Shown piece by piece: positions 43,081 to 52,097 of a stretch of DNA of 64,000 bases. A program made the translations under genes and the position numbers. Each line of letters begins with the position of its first letter. Within the stretch, counting starts at the first letter, position 1. The notes beneath the pieces are model-generated. The model saw only the letters and a program-made list of their open reading frames with translations. It had not been told where the DNA came from and did not search any database. The stretch is from a virus: positions 26,957 to 90,956 of the IMG/VR virus record IMGVR_UViG_3300025168_000044, one strand, 5' to 3'.

Positions 43081-45198
43081 CTAGTATCCAAATGTTCTAG
43101 ATGAGGGTGACCAAGATTCTTTAGAACTTTTCTCGTACATACCCCAGTCATCAAATGGTGACGAGGATCTGGGCCTTGACATAATTCCGTATCTTATAGA
43201 GTCATAGGCGTGATCTGAGGCAAATCTAGGATCTATATCGTCTGTACCTTTAGGATCTGTAGGTATGACAGGTAGATCTGCTATGATTTGTCTGCAGGTA
43301 TTAAAAAAGATTATTCCTGATATTTCTTCTATTTCATTTTCTTCTTCTGTCTCTACCTCTTCTACTCTTAATAATTCATGTAATCTATTTCTTCCTGCTA
43401 CTCTAGCACCATTAGTTCTGTCTGAAGGTCTCCACCTACATCCCATGCTTATCATTTCTTCAGCTATAGACGGCCCTATTTGTCCTCGTTGATGCCAGCA
43501 AGAAGAGTCTAATATTCCGTAGTCTACGTTATCATCTTCTTCTAGATCTAATATCTTTTCAGCCAATTGTTTAGCTGTATGGTGAGAAACGTATAACTCT
43601 CTGTAAACATACAATGTTTCATATTGTGGGTCAATAGCGAACCAATGTACGGCAGAATGAGAAGAGTAGCCAAAGTCACAGGATCTAAACTTCCTCCAGC
43701 TATACGGAATATCAAAAGGAGTAGTTACATGAGTAGAGTGTCTAAATTCCTTAAATGCTGCTCCATCAGCTATAGCCCAGTCTCCTTCCAGTAACTGCCT
43801 CCTCTGCATTTCTGGCAAAGAAAGAAGATTAGCCTCATAAGATCCTTCTTCATATAGATAAGGATTATCTTTCAGAGTAGCTGGAATAAACTTTCTATAA
43901 AAAAGAGGTTCACCAGACTTAGCATGAGCCTTAGGGTACGCGAGTACTTTACCTGTATCTATGTCTGTAGCTGCAAATGCTTCATTGAAAGGTGCTGGAT
44001 CAATAAACATTCTCTTAACCCATTGATGCCCTGGGCCACCTGGGTTAGATGTTGCTCTCATGTATATAGGTAAGTCAGGTGCTGTAGTTCTTAGTCTACT
44101 CCTCATGTAATTCCATGAAAAAGGAGTAGCATGCTGAGTTAGCTCATCAAAGCCTATATAGGAAAAGGCTTGTCCTTGGTAACGCAATACATCTTCTTCT
44201 CTTTCTAAGTATGTCATCCAGAGTCTAGCGCCAGAAGGAAATACCCATTGACTTTTCTTTTCCTGCCATTTTGAACCTGGGTAAGCTAGGGGATATAATT
44301 CCTGACTTTTCCAGACTAGTTCTCTTAGCTCATCATTAGTTCTTCTTAGAATTAAGCCATTGAACTGTTTATGCCCGAAATAGCGCATAGGATCTGCCAA
44401 TAAACCAAAACTCTTTCCTCCTCCTGCTGCTCCTCCATACAGTACTTCTCTCTCAGGTGCTGCCAGAAACTCAGTCTGTGGACCTTGATTAGGCTGAAAT
44501 ACAATATTTTTATTTAGTAGTTCCTGTGATTTATTATTTGGAGTAGGAGTATCATCAGCCAGATCTTTAGAAGTTATTACTTTATCTGAAGAGTCTAATC
44601 TTTCTTGTATATCATCCAGTAGTTGTTGTTCTTGCTTCTCTAATCTTTCTTTTTTCTTTTTATTCTCTATCTCTACTTTCTTTAAATTAGTAGGATCTTT
44701 GTGCCATATTTGTCTATCCTCATAAACTCTATTGTTTATATTTCTGAGAGTATGAGGGGATAAAGTCTTCCCGTATTCTAAGAATGATTTTTGAGATGAT
44801 GCCCATTTAGCTGCATCTACTAATGATACTTGCAGATAGTCCAGACTGTCTATGGCTTGTTCTAGTATTGTTATCTGGGGCCAGTGAGGAGCATAGACAT
44901 TAGGGAAGTAGTAATTATCATCGATTGGAATTTTTGAAGATGCTTTTAATTTCTCTAGATCTTCTAGAGACAGTTGATCAAGTAATTGATCTAGAGGAAG
45001 GTAGCCTACAGGACAGTTCAAGATGGTGGTAGCATACATGCAAGTGAGATTCTTCCATGCATCTACATATTTAATGTATCTAGGTATAGGATAAGAGATT
45101 AAATATACTTTTTCAAATAACTGTTTTAATTCTTTTTTTCTTTTATCCTTATTCTCTTTTTTTTGTTGAGGAGTGAGTCTTTCTGTAGCCAAAATCAA
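43081..45198 (-). CDS. terL: Terminase large subunit
   Basis: A 705-residue packaging ATPase-nuclease. Walker A GGAAGGGKS (255-263), Walker B FSYIGFDE (345-352), coupling motif TSNPGGPGHQW (383-393). The RNase H-like nuclease starts at CDFGYSSHSAVHW (Asp508), with Asp564 in GILDSSCW and a late acidic site in ASDHAYDSIRYG. An N-terminal extension of about 230 residues is helical and unusual in length, perhaps binding the small subunit. ATGA overlap with terS. Confidence 0.95.
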   Translation of the reverse strand: MILATERLTPQQKKENKDKRKKELKQLFEKVYLISYPIPRYIKYVDAWKNLTCMYATTILNCPVGYLPLDQLLDQLSLEDLEKLKASSKIPIDDNYYFPNVYAPHWPQITILEQAIDSLDYLQVSLVDAAKWASSQKSFLEYGKTLSPHTLRNINNRVYEDRQIWHKDPTNLKKVEIENKKKKERLEKQEQQLLDDIQERLDSSDKVITSKDLADDTPTPNNKSQELLNKNIVFQPNQGPQTEFLAAPEREVLYGGAAGGGKSFGLLADPMRYFGHKQFNGLILRRTNDELRELVWKSQELYPLAYPGSKWQEKKSQWVFPSGARLWMTYLEREEDVLRYQGQAFSYIGFDELTQHATPFSWNYMRSRLRTTAPDLPIYMRATSNPGGPGHQWVKRMFIDPAPFNEAFAATDIDTGKVLAYPKAHAKSGEPLFYRKFIPATLKDNPYLYEEGSYEANLLSLPEMQRRQLLEGDWAIADGAAFKEFRHSTHVTTPFDIPYSWRKFRSCDFGYSSHSAVHWFAIDPQYETLYVYRELYVSHHTAKQLAEKILDLEEDDNVDYGILDSSCWHQRGQIGPSIAEEMISMGCRWRPSDRTNGARVAGRNRLHELLRVEEVETEEENEIEEISGIIFFNTCRQIIADLPVIPTDPKGTDDIDPRFASDHAYDSIRYGIMSRPRSSSPFDDWGMYEKSSKESWSPSSRTFGY

Positions 45199-45677
45199 TT
45201 CACTGATTTTATAGGGTTAGAAGTTTTGGGAGGTAGAATAAATATTCCTCCAGTATCAGTAGTATTTATTTCTATGGAAGCAGGTTTGGAAACTCCTACT
45301 CTATCCAGAATCTCTTTAGAGGCACTTACTACATTCTTAGCGCCTAGCATGGTTGGATCATCCAATACATTGACTAGTCTACTGGTAGCTTTAGGTGCAT
45401 TCAAAGCTAGTAGAAGTTTAGTTCTTTCAATAATTTCATCTTTCAGAACTGATACTACAGAAGTAATAGAAGTAGATTTGTGATACCCTGCTAATTCCAT
45501 TGCTCTTCTGATATTACCTCCATTCTCAGGGTCTGTTAACTCATCTAAGAATTTCAGTTGTTTCTCTGTATACTCTTTGCCCTTAGTCTTCTGTAAACCA
45601 AAAGGAGAATTTTTAGGTAGAGAATATACTTGATCTGTTTCTTCTATCTCTTCTGCATCATTCTTCATATTCACCAA
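45195..45677 (-). CDS. terS: Terminase small subunit
   Basis: A 160-residue protein. KGKEYTEKQLKFLDELTDPE, then GNIRRAMELAGYHKSTSITS, is the HTH of DNA-recognition subunits, followed by helices for ring formation (about 85-130). It ends with a tail that overlaps terL by four bases. Binds the packaging site and activates TerL. Confidence 0.88.
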   Translation of the reverse strand: MVNMKNDAEEIEETDQVYSLPKNSPFGLQKTKGKEYTEKQLKFLDELTDPENGGNIRRAMELAGYHKSTSITSVVSVLKDEIIERTKLLLALNAPKATSRLVNVLDDPTMLGAKNVVSASKEILDRVGVSKPASIEINTTDTGGIFILPPKTSNPIKSVN

Positions 45678-45913
45678 TTCTTACAAGACCAGTATCGGGC
45701 TTTAGTTTTAGGGCCAGAATTATCACAGTTGTGTCTGGCACGGAATGATTTACGTCTGGCAGGATCTGATTTTCTAATTTTCATGTTAGGGTCACCAAAA
45801 TTAACTTTGATGATCTTGCCTGTCTTAGGGTTTTTTACATAGACACTAAACTTCTTAGGGCCATTAGGAGTACGAACAGGTTTATTCAGAGTTTTATTCT
45901 TATACTTACTCAT
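45671..45913 (-). CDS. Small basic FGDPN-family protein (copy 2)
   Basis: An 80-residue protein: PVRTPNGPKKFSVYVKNPKT, VNFGDPNMKIRK, RRKSFRARHNCDNSG and YWSCKNW. It is the paralogue of the 91-residue protein at 26636-26911. Two or three cysteines may bind metal. Common in cyanophage and pelagiphage genomes, function unknown. It starts one base before the previous stop (TAG/ATG junction). Confidence 0.8.
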   Translation of the reverse strand: MSKYKNKTLNKPVRTPNGPKKFSVYVKNPKTGKIIKVNFGDPNMKIRKSDPARRKSFRARHNCDNSGPKTKARYWSCKNW

Positions 45914-46150
45914 CTACAATGCATCTCCTTCATCTATAAATTCTGTGCTTGTATTTTCTAGAAGAGACTGAATCTTTTCCAAGTACAGAGAAGCATCCAT
46001 TAGCTCTTCTTGAAGATGAGTACACCAATGAGCTAATTCCAAATCTTTTCTGTCAAGAGAAGTTCCGTACTTCTTTATACCTTTATTACTTCTTTCTCTG
46101 TATTTATCAATTAAAGATTCTACTACAGAGTCTTTTCCCTCGTAGTCCAT
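45914..46150 (-). CDS. Small MazG-like/unknown helical protein
   Basis: A 78-residue protein with KGIKKYGTSLDRKDLELAHW and HLQEELMDASLYLEKIQSLL. The EExxDAxxYLxK pattern resembles the metal-binding helix of short MazG/all-alpha NTP pyrophosphatase relatives of phages. Full MazG signatures are not all visible, so nucleotide clean-up is an inference. Confidence 0.6.
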   Translation of the reverse strand: MDYEGKDSVVESLIDKYRERSNKGIKKYGTSLDRKDLELAHWCTHLQEELMDASLYLEKIQSLLENTSTEFIDEGDAL

Positions 46151-46398
46151 ATTTCTATTTTTACTCCGTTATTTACAAACTCTATTTTATAATCTGAAAA
46201 TCTATTAGCTAGATAAATATCGTAGTTAGAGAAACAAAAAAGGACATACTCTTCTCTAGTAGCCCTGTTCATGCCTTCTACAGTATTTGTAGCGTAGTCA
46301 ATACATAAATTAAATATATTAGTGCTTAATTCTTCTGAGGAACTGAAAAGATTTAGCACGTCTCTTTCCAATTCCTCAAAAGGGATGTTAATAAACAT
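46123..46398 (-). CDS. Small unknown protein
   Basis: A 91-residue acidic protein (FEELERDVLNLFSSSEELST..., EEYVLFCFSNYDIYLANRFS). It overlaps the next gene by 28 bases. No family recognised. Confidence 0.5.
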   Translation of the reverse strand: MFINIPFEELERDVLNLFSSSEELSTNIFNLCIDYATNTVEGMNRATREEYVLFCFSNYDIYLANRFSDYKIEFVNNGVKIEIWTTREKTL

Positions 46399-46417
46399 AC
46401 TTGTACAGGATACCTAC

Positions 46418-46597
46418 TTAATCCTTCTTTTTTTGTATAGAAGATTTAACTTTTTCAGATAAGTCTTTAAAATGGAATAAGCGTTTACTGGAAGGAGTAT
46501 GTTTTACTCCTGTGTGCAATTGTCCATTAGGCATTTTATGAAACTTACCTGTGTATACAGTTCCATTTCTAAAATAATGTTTTACCCCTAGAGCCAT
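46418..46597 (-). CDS. Small HYFRNG protein (copy 2)
   Basis: A 59-residue protein beginning MALGVKHYFRNGTVYTGKFH, the paralogue of the 57-residue protein at 27476-27649 (MAAGAKHYFRTGKAYNG...). The shared part is KHYFR.G, HKM..G.LHTG, H..SSK.LFH.KDLS, with histidines and basic residues. It fits exactly between its neighbours. Confidence 0.7.
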   Translation of the reverse strand: MALGVKHYFRNGTVYTGKFHKMPNGQLHTGVKHTPSSKRLFHFKDLSEKVKSSIQKKKD

Positions 46598-46605
46598 AGT
46601 CCTTC

Positions 46606-47058
46606 CTATGTATTCCTGTCCTTCTTCATAGCAGCAGCTTTCTTCTTAGCCATGTCTGCTCTGACTTGCCTCATATCTCCTTTCTTCAGATCCTTCTCTG
46701 ATTTTGAAGCTGTTGAAGCTACACCTCCATCCTTCATTTTCTTCTTCTTACCACCATACATAGCACCACCACCCATCATTCCTTTCGTATCTTTCATATT
46801 TTTATTTTCTTTTTCATCCTCAGTGCCTACTACCTTACTACTCCTAATCTTGCCTACCATACCTCCAGTAGCCATTTTAACAGTCTTAGCAGTACTCTTA
46901 CCTGCAGCAGGAATAGATGCTCCAGCTTTAGCGTTAGTCATTTTAGCCATACCCCCTGCTTTCATCTTTGTAGAAGCTACTTTCTTAGCTGCTGCCTTAC
47001 CTTTCTTCGTATAAGGGAATTTCATTGTTTTCCCTGACTTAGTTTTTACCATTGGCAT
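46606..47058 (-). CDS. Lysine-rich basic protein at head of late operon
   Basis: A 150-residue protein opening VKTKSGKTMKFPYTKKGKAA. It is extremely Lys/Met/Gly-rich (KMKAGGMAKMTNAKAG, then MYGGKKKKMKDGG). AAAGGA lies eight bases before the ATG. It is the first gene of the leftward late operon. Charge suggests DNA condensation or binding, but no fold is evident. Confidence 0.7.
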   Translation of the reverse strand: MPMVKTKSGKTMKFPYTKKGKAAAKKVASTKMKAGGMAKMTNAKAGASIPAAGKSTAKTVKMATGGMVGKIRSSKVVGTEDEKENKNMKDTKGMMGGGAMYGGKKKKMKDGGVASTASKSEKDLKKGDMRQVRADMAKKKAAAMKKDRNT

Positions 47059-47677
47059 AATACAGATCCTTTATTCAGATACATAAATAATTAGGCAATT
47101 AAATAATTAAATTTACTCTAACCCTACAGATTCACCACTAAATAAATAAAATAAAAAAATCAATCCATAAATTATTATTACAGTATATATACTTAATACT
47201 TACAGTATGTATATATTATGTTCCTTAGTAGTACATTTAATTATTTGTATATATACTTAATACTTACAGTATGTATATATTATGTTTCTTAGTAGTACAT
47301 TTAATTATTTGTATATAGATATATATAATATATTAATTAAAATTAATTAAAAAAAATATATTTACATATTGATTGAAATATGATATTAATACTTTATCTT
47401 TAGTACTTGAAGAGATAATGTCTTATCTCTGAATAGTACGGTAGTTGTACTTTTTATTAATTTAATTTTATATCAGCTTCAACTTAGTCTTCCTTTTATT
47501 CTTTTTGTTTTTATTATTTATTTAATTCTTTTTAAATTATCTGCTAGCTATTATAAATTATTTACTAGCTATTTAACTAATATCAATATGATTCTGAGTA
47601 TAAACAGTTATAGGCTTGTAATAAAAAGATACTTAACTAGACATACACATATTTATAATAATCTTAAATCTTAATCA
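47059..47677. promoter_or_regulatory. Divergent AT-rich control region (late operon / thyX)
   Basis: About 620 bases without a gene, between the leftward late operon and rightward thyX, and extremely AT-rich. It holds the 64-bp tandem repeat at 47183-47310 and is the best place for the late promoter and possibly a replication origin. I cannot assign a single promoter with confidence. Confidence 0.5.
47183..47310. repeat. Two 64-bp tandem repeats
   Basis: Units 47183-47246 and 47247-47310 differ at one base, and a partial third copy begins at 47311. Each contains the near-palindrome ATACTTACAGTATGTAT. Their position between divergent transcription units suggests iterons or operator clusters. 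Confidence 0.85.
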
Positions 47678-48331
47678 ATGCCTACACAAAAAAATAAAGT
47701 AGAATTATTAGAATATGCTGGATCTGATATATCTCATGCCAGAGCAGCATGGGCTTCTACTAATCAAGAAGTTACTCCAGATAAAATAAAAAGAATAGCT
47801 AAACTACTAAAGTTTCTAGCTGATAATGAACATGGAACTCCCTTTGAACATTCTATGTTATCTTTCCATATACAAGGAGATATAGCTTCTCACATCCATT
47901 GCTTGAAACATAGAACTGGAGTTTCTATAAATACTGAATCTGCTAGGTACAAAGAAATGAAAGATGATCTTTTTTACCTACCGGAAGAATTTTCCTACCA
48001 AAATAATGATGATTTACCTGACTCACCTAGCTTGACAGGCTTAGTAGAAGATCTACACACTCTGTATCACCAGATGCTTACTTTTCTAGTAGAGGATAAA
48101 AAAATAAATAGAAGTAGAGCCAAAGAAGTAGCTAGGTACATTTTGCCTTACTCCCATCAACTCAGGTGGGTAATGACCTTCAATTTCAGATCCTTTATGC
48201 ATTTCCAGAAACTAAGAAATTCAGAACATGCTCAGGTAGAAATAAAAGAAATAGCTGAGAATATGCTGGATCTAGTTAAATATCAGACTGATAGCAAATT
48301 TACTCACTCTCTAAAAGCATTTAATTTATAA
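47678..48331 (+). CDS. thyX: Flavin-dependent thymidylate synthase ThyX
   Basis: A 217-residue enzyme converting dUMP to dTMP with FAD and methylene-tetrahydrofolate. The signature is KHRTGVSINTESARY (77-91), a version of RHRX7S in which Lys replaces the first Arg and one residue is inserted. GTPFEHSMLSFHIQGDI (53-69) supplies the usual FAD-site strand. It supplies thymine nucleotides for the phage DNA, together with the NrdA at 61418. It is a lone rightward gene between two long AT-rich gaps; no strong Shine-Dalgarno is seen. Confidence 0.92.
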   Translation: MPTQKNKVELLEYAGSDISHARAAWASTNQEVTPDKIKRIAKLLKFLADNEHGTPFEHSMLSFHIQGDIASHIHCLKHRTGVSINTESARYKEMKDDLFYLPEEFSYQNNDDLPDSPSLTGLVEDLHTLYHQMLTFLVEDKKINRSRAKEVARYILPYSHQLRWVMTFNFRSFMHFQKLRNSEHAQVEIKEIAENMLDLVKYQTDSKFTHSLKAFNL

Positions 48332-49005
48332 TAATTTATAGTAATAAATAATATAACTTATTATCATCCTATTCACTATATAGTTTTCTAGTATAGAAAT
48401 ACTAAAATTATGTACTGGTTGTATACGGTAACGTATACCCCCCACCTGTCACATCCCACTGGAAATCATTGACGATTTTTTTCTCACAAGATTTTTCTCA
48501 TAAAACAAGAAAAATATATCGCATAATAAATTTATTCTTTCGTAAGAAACTTAATTTTTCATGATAAAAACCATGAGAAAAATAATTGGCTATAAGTTTG
48601 ATAATATATGATATGGAACTCATAACCACATACTAAATATCTTTTAAATGTGCATAAAAAAAGATTTGTTCTTCCTTATTTAGACTTTAGTTTTAAATTG
48701 CCTAGCGCTTAGATGAAAAATTTGCCTAGCAGGGAGATTGCTTGCGTGAACAAATAGTCTAATCCTTACCTAGACAAAAACTAATCCACTACCGATCTTC
48801 TACCTTATAACTATAAGTTATAACATTATATCTTCAGACTATAACTAGCAAAGGATTGACTGGGAAAACTAGATAGATTAAAAAATAGAGTTTTTGTTCT
48901 GATCTCAATAAAAAAAGAATATTTATTTGATTAGTATTAAATAGTCAATGAAAGGAGCAAGACAAGGCGGGAATAGATAGGCAAGTAGTAAACTATCAGC
49001 AGGAC
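48332..49005. promoter_or_regulatory. Long intergenic region after thyX
   Basis: About 670 bases without a convincing gene. Contents: the palindrome at 48421-48438; a weak stem AAATC/GATTT followed by U-residues (48463-48482) that could end thyX transcription; several TTTTCTCAT/ATGAGAAAA motifs (48482-48590); and an AT-rich filler. Regulatory or non-coding RNA use is possible. Confidence 0.4.
48421..48438. promoter_or_regulatory. Perfect palindrome, operator-like
   Basis: GTATACGgtaaCGTATAC has 7-bp arms around a 4-base spacer, about 90 bases past thyX. Size and symmetry suit a dimeric repressor site; the partner is unknown. Confidence 0.5.
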
Positions 49006-49052
49006 AAAAAAAAGCCTAGTATGATAGACTTGAACATCCAAAATACTAGGCT
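49006..49052 (-). terminator. Strong intrinsic terminator of accessory operon
   Basis: On the minus strand AGCCTAGTAT and ATACTAGGCT form a perfect 10-bp stem (49043-49052 / 49013-49022) with a 20-base loop, followed by eight U. It lies 23 bases after the stop of the 79-residue gene. Confidence 0.85.
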
Positions 49053-49074
49053 AGATAATTAATTAGTTATTTAC

Positions 49075-49314
49075 TTATTTTAGTCCATACTTTGTTGAAT
49101 GTGAAAGTTTGCCTCCTTCATTTTCGAAAATCTGTTTTTCGACATAATCATCAAATAACTCATAAACTTTCTGCCTGTTACCTTTAAAGCCAAACTTTTT
49201 CTTGATGCAAGCATAAGCGGATTGACTAAATTTTAATCCTTTAATTTCTGATTTTAGTTGTTGGCGCAATACTACTAATGAATAGATTTTGATATCGTTG
49301 CCCTCCAGAATCAT
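49075..49314 (-). CDS. Small unknown protein, accessory operon
   Basis: A 79-residue basic protein (IKGLKFSQSAYACIKKKFGF...). An excellent AAAGGAGG precedes the ATG, which overlaps the previous stop (ATGA). No family known. Last gene before the strong terminator. Confidence 0.65.
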   Translation of the reverse strand: MILEGNDIKIYSLVVLRQQLKSEIKGLKFSQSAYACIKKKFGFKGNRQKVYELFDDYVEKQIFENEGGKLSHSTKYGLK

Positions 49315-49682
49315 ATTGCCTCCTTTGATAGTACTTTTTGATTAGCCAAACTCTTTGGCTTGACCAATCTTAAATCTTCTAGATGTTGAATAGGATCAAA
49401 AGATTTGCTATTGATTGTCTTTACAATCTTACTCTCCAAAAAAGCAGTGTAATCAGTAGACTTTTCAACTTCCTTTTCTAAAGAAGTTTTAACTAAATCT
49501 AGTTTTAACTTACTATCACAATCATTTATCCTAGAAGGATAAAGATTGAGCAAATCTTTTACAGTCATATTCAATAGCTCATCTTTGTCTGGACTATCAC
49601 AGATAGATGAAACTTCCTTATACATATTTTCTGAGCTATTTCTGATGACAAATAAGTTAAGTAATTCGTTAGTAATGATCAT
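49311..49682 (-). CDS. Unknown protein, accessory operon
   Basis: A 123-residue helical protein (MIITNELLNLFVIRNSSENM..., KDLLNLYPSRINDCDSKLKL). No recognisable domain. It follows the terminator behind the DUF932-like gene, so it probably depends on read-through or an own promoter. Confidence 0.6.
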   Translation of the reverse strand: MIITNELLNLFVIRNSSENMYKEVSSICDSPDKDELLNMTVKDLLNLYPSRINDCDSKLKLDLVKTSLEKEVEKSTDYTAFLESKIVKTINSKSFDPIQHLEDLRLVKPKSLANQKVLSKEAI

Positions 49683-49723
49683 TTTGATTTTCTTGTTTAA
49701 GGATTGAGAATAAAAACAAACAA

Positions 49724-49761
49724 AAAAATCTGGTAGACAATAAAAATTACTATCTACCAGA
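49724..49761 (-). terminator. Intrinsic terminator after DUF932-like gene
   Basis: TCTGGTAGA (49729-49737) pairs with TCTACCAGA (49753-49761), a perfect 9-bp stem with a 15-base loop. On the minus strand it is followed by seven T. It sits 11 bases past the stop of the 340-residue gene. Confidence 0.8.
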
Positions 49762-49771
49762 CAAAAAAAGT

Positions 49772-50794
49772 TTAAGCTATGTACGTTACTTCGGCTAGTT
49801 CATTCCTCACGTCGACAGGTAATAAAGATAACCAAATAGTAGAGTTTTGGATTTGACTTACTTTAACCTGCTTGTCATAAGTTGAAGCAGATTGATGGTC
49901 TTTATCCGTCTCTTTTAAAGCAACAAGTTTTTCATGACTAGCCCAGAAAGTTAATGCCGAATTTAAATCGTACAAAGTAATATTGCCATTACCAGTACGA
50001 GTCAAAGATTCTGCCCTGGCTTGCTCTTTTATCAGTTCCCCAGTTCTCGACAAACCTGATTTGCTCTTTCTAGACTCTTTTTTTGCAGTATCGGCAAACC
50101 CTGCATTTTTTAAAATCTCGCTGATTAGTTGATCGTCGACTATTACATCAACTTCAGATCTGATTTTTTTCATAGCTATAGCAAACTCGTATCTAGAGTT
50201 TAGTAGGAACAAGTCAATTGAATGACCTAACAAGCTAAGATTTGTATTTTCGTAGTGTTTACCTCCCACCACTGCTTTCGGGCTTTGGATCATCATTCCG
50301 TTAGTGCAGACTAGATCCAGAATCTTACTAACTATAGTTGTTTTTATAGTGCCAAAACCTGTTGATAGTTGAAGAACAAATCTAGATTGTGTAGTAAGGT
50401 TAGCTAACACTAAATCTTCAGCCATTCTAGGAAAGTGAATCTCCCAAGATAAGTTCGTTGAATCAAAGGCAGAATATTCCTTAACTTGAATATCCTGTAA
50501 TTCTTCGGAAGTGAAGTGCATAGGAAGATAGTCTTGGAAAGTCTTTAAAAGATCCTCCGCTTGTAGACAATGAAACTTCGGGCCTACTGTCTGCCATATC
50601 CTATTTTGATCTAGATTATTCCCTTTCTGGTCAAATCGATTTAACGTAAACCGATCCTTCTCTACACGTCCGTCGTAATGAATGATAGGAGTAATTTCTT
50701 TCTCGACATTAAAGACCGTCTTCTCTGAGCACTGGCCCAAAATATCAATCATCTCCTTTTTCTTACCTACGAATTGTCCTTTTTCGTTTCTCAT
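49772..50794 (-). CDS. DUF932-like phage/plasmid protein
   Basis: A 340-residue protein. FTLNRFDQKGNNLDQNRIWQ, KTTIVSKILDLVCTNGMMIQ and VVGGKHYENTNLSLLG follow the order of DUF932 (TIGR03299-like) proteins: an N-terminal beta part, a strand with CTNG, then a helical C-terminus (LYDLNSALTFWASHEKLVAL). The family is common on phages and plasmids and is often discussed with anti-restriction genes, but no mechanism is known. It is flanked by terminators on both sides, so it is expressed as its own short unit. Confidence 0.6.
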   Translation of the reverse strand: MRNEKGQFVGKKKEMIDILGQCSEKTVFNVEKEITPIIHYDGRVEKDRFTLNRFDQKGNNLDQNRIWQTVGPKFHCLQAEDLLKTFQDYLPMHFTSEELQDIQVKEYSAFDSTNLSWEIHFPRMAEDLVLANLTTQSRFVLQLSTGFGTIKTTIVSKILDLVCTNGMMIQSPKAVVGGKHYENTNLSLLGHSIDLFLLNSRYEFAIAMKKIRSEVDVIVDDQLISEILKNAGFADTAKKESRKSKSGLSRTGELIKEQARAESLTRTGNGNITLYDLNSALTFWASHEKLVALKETDKDHQSASTYDKQVKVSQIQNSTIWLSLLPVDVRNELAEVTYIA

Positions 50795-50818
50795 CGTTAT
50801 TTTCCTTTATAGGATTGT

Positions 50819-50840
50819 AAAAAATGGGCATACCTTGCCC
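50819..50840 (-). terminator. Attenuator/terminator ahead of DUF932-like gene
   Basis: On the minus strand GGGCA and TGCCC (50836-50840 / 50826-50830) form a GC-rich stem with a 5-base loop, then ATTTTTT. It stands 25 bases before the 340-residue gene and after the DUF7227-like gene, so it can stop or attenuate transcription between them. A second small stem (TGTGC/GCACA) follows at about 50843-50858. Confidence 0.5.
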
Positions 50841-50990
50841 GTTGTGCTTACATGCACAAAATCAATACTACTTTATCTAGTAAATAAATCAATAGAAAAA
50901 TATATTGATCTAATTTACTTAATAAAATCAAGCACAAACAGCCAAAAAGTTATAAACCCGATTATAGCATAAAAGTGAAGCATAATATTT

Positions 50991-51803
50991 TTATACTCCC
51001 TGGCTAGCTAAATTATTGATATTTTTTAGGTAATTCTTTTTTGTTCTTTCAATGATTGGAATTGCTATCGACTTAGCCTTACTTCCCTTACTTCCACGGC
51101 ACAAACCGCAAGATTTGCACGTTATATCTTTGCGATAACTTTCTGGGCAAACTATTTCATTATCCCAGTCTATTTGATTTAGATCAGTTATCGTTCTATA
51201 AGTTCTCAAATCATTACTCCAAGCTATTTTGGCTTGTTCTAAATTATCGCAACTTATCATACAAAAATCAGCTAAATATCTATTTTTATTTATTATTTCA
51301 TTATTATCATCTAGGATCTGGTGGGAATAGCCAGTATGATTCTTAATATTATAATTTTCAATTAAATCCAGCCAAACTTCTTTCGGAACTGCGCCTGGGT
51401 CACCATAACTACCGATACGCAAACTCTCCCCAAACAACATAATTTGAAGATCTTCTTCTGTTAGATAAGAGTATTTTCCTCGTTTATATGCTCGATAAAT
51501 AGTATTTAAAAATAAAAGATTAACGTAGCAAGAACGTTCTTCAGCAGTTCCTTTCTTACTGTTTAAATCTACAAAACCTCTGTGCATGCAACTTTTACAA
51601 ACTGAATAATCCTCACCAATCTTGCTTGCTACAGTTGGAGCAACATCCTGTAAAATGATATTAGTTTGGAGCATATCTCCAGTCTTACTATTACTAGATC
51701 TGTTTATTTTACCAGATAAAATAACTACAATCGGTTTACCATCTACCAGACTTTTTCCCTCGTATATAATACCGGCATTTTTTACTTGTGAACTAGATTT
51801 CAT
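50991..51803 (-). CDS. DUF7227-like zinc-rich phage protein
   Basis: A 270-residue protein. GKSLVDGKPIVVILSGKINR, SSNSKTGDMLQTNIIL, SVCKSCMHRGF, SCYVNLLF, GSYGDPGAVPKEVWLDL and ITCKSCGLCRGSKG are the ordered signatures of this broadly spread phage/plasmid family, with two CxxC-type pairs likely to bind zinc. The start MKSSSQVKNAG (51803) was chosen for its AAGGA eight bases upstream; a longer frame adds a hydrophobic, poorly conserved start. Function unknown. It is the first gene of the leftward accessory unit. Confidence 0.7.
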   Translation of the reverse strand: MKSSSQVKNAGIIYEGKSLVDGKPIVVILSGKINRSSNSKTGDMLQTNIILQDVAPTVASKIGEDYSVCKSCMHRGFVDLNSKKGTAEERSCYVNLLFLNTIYRAYKRGKYSYLTEEDLQIMLFGESLRIGSYGDPGAVPKEVWLDLIENYNIKNHTGYSHQILDDNNEIINKNRYLADFCMISCDNLEQAKIAWSNDLRTYRTITDLNQIDWDNEIVCPESYRKDITCKSCGLCRGSKGSKAKSIAIPIIERTKKNYLKNINNLASQGV

Positions 51804-52013
51804 TTTGATCTTCCTTAAATAATTAAAAAATAAGAACAACAAAACCAACCAAGAAAAAACACTTAGTCAATTTTTATTCCTTAATTTTCTAGTTTAAATA
51901 AGGAGAATAAAAAATTTAGTTTATCCAAGGAAAATAAAACGAAAGAAAATCTACTCACAAAATGATAGTTTTCTCATATAAATTTACTCACTTTAAAATA
52001 AATTTATTTTTCT

Positions 52014-52097
52014 ATGAGAAAGTAATTTTCTTCTTTTATGAGAAAGTAATTTTCTTCTTTTATGAGAAAGTAATTTTCTTCTTTTATGAGAAAAATC
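52014..52097. repeat. 3.5 copies of a 24-bp tandem repeat
   Basis: Units start at 52014, 52038, 52062 and a half unit at 52086. The repeat begins ATGAGAAAGTAATTTTCTTC. The ATGAGAAA/TTTCTCAT core recurs inverted at about 51971 and in the thyX downstream gap. It looks like an iteron or binding array. Confidence 0.85.

Noticed and set aside
52014-52097. CRISPR array
   Set aside because: The 24-bp units are contiguous without spacers and no cas gene is near.
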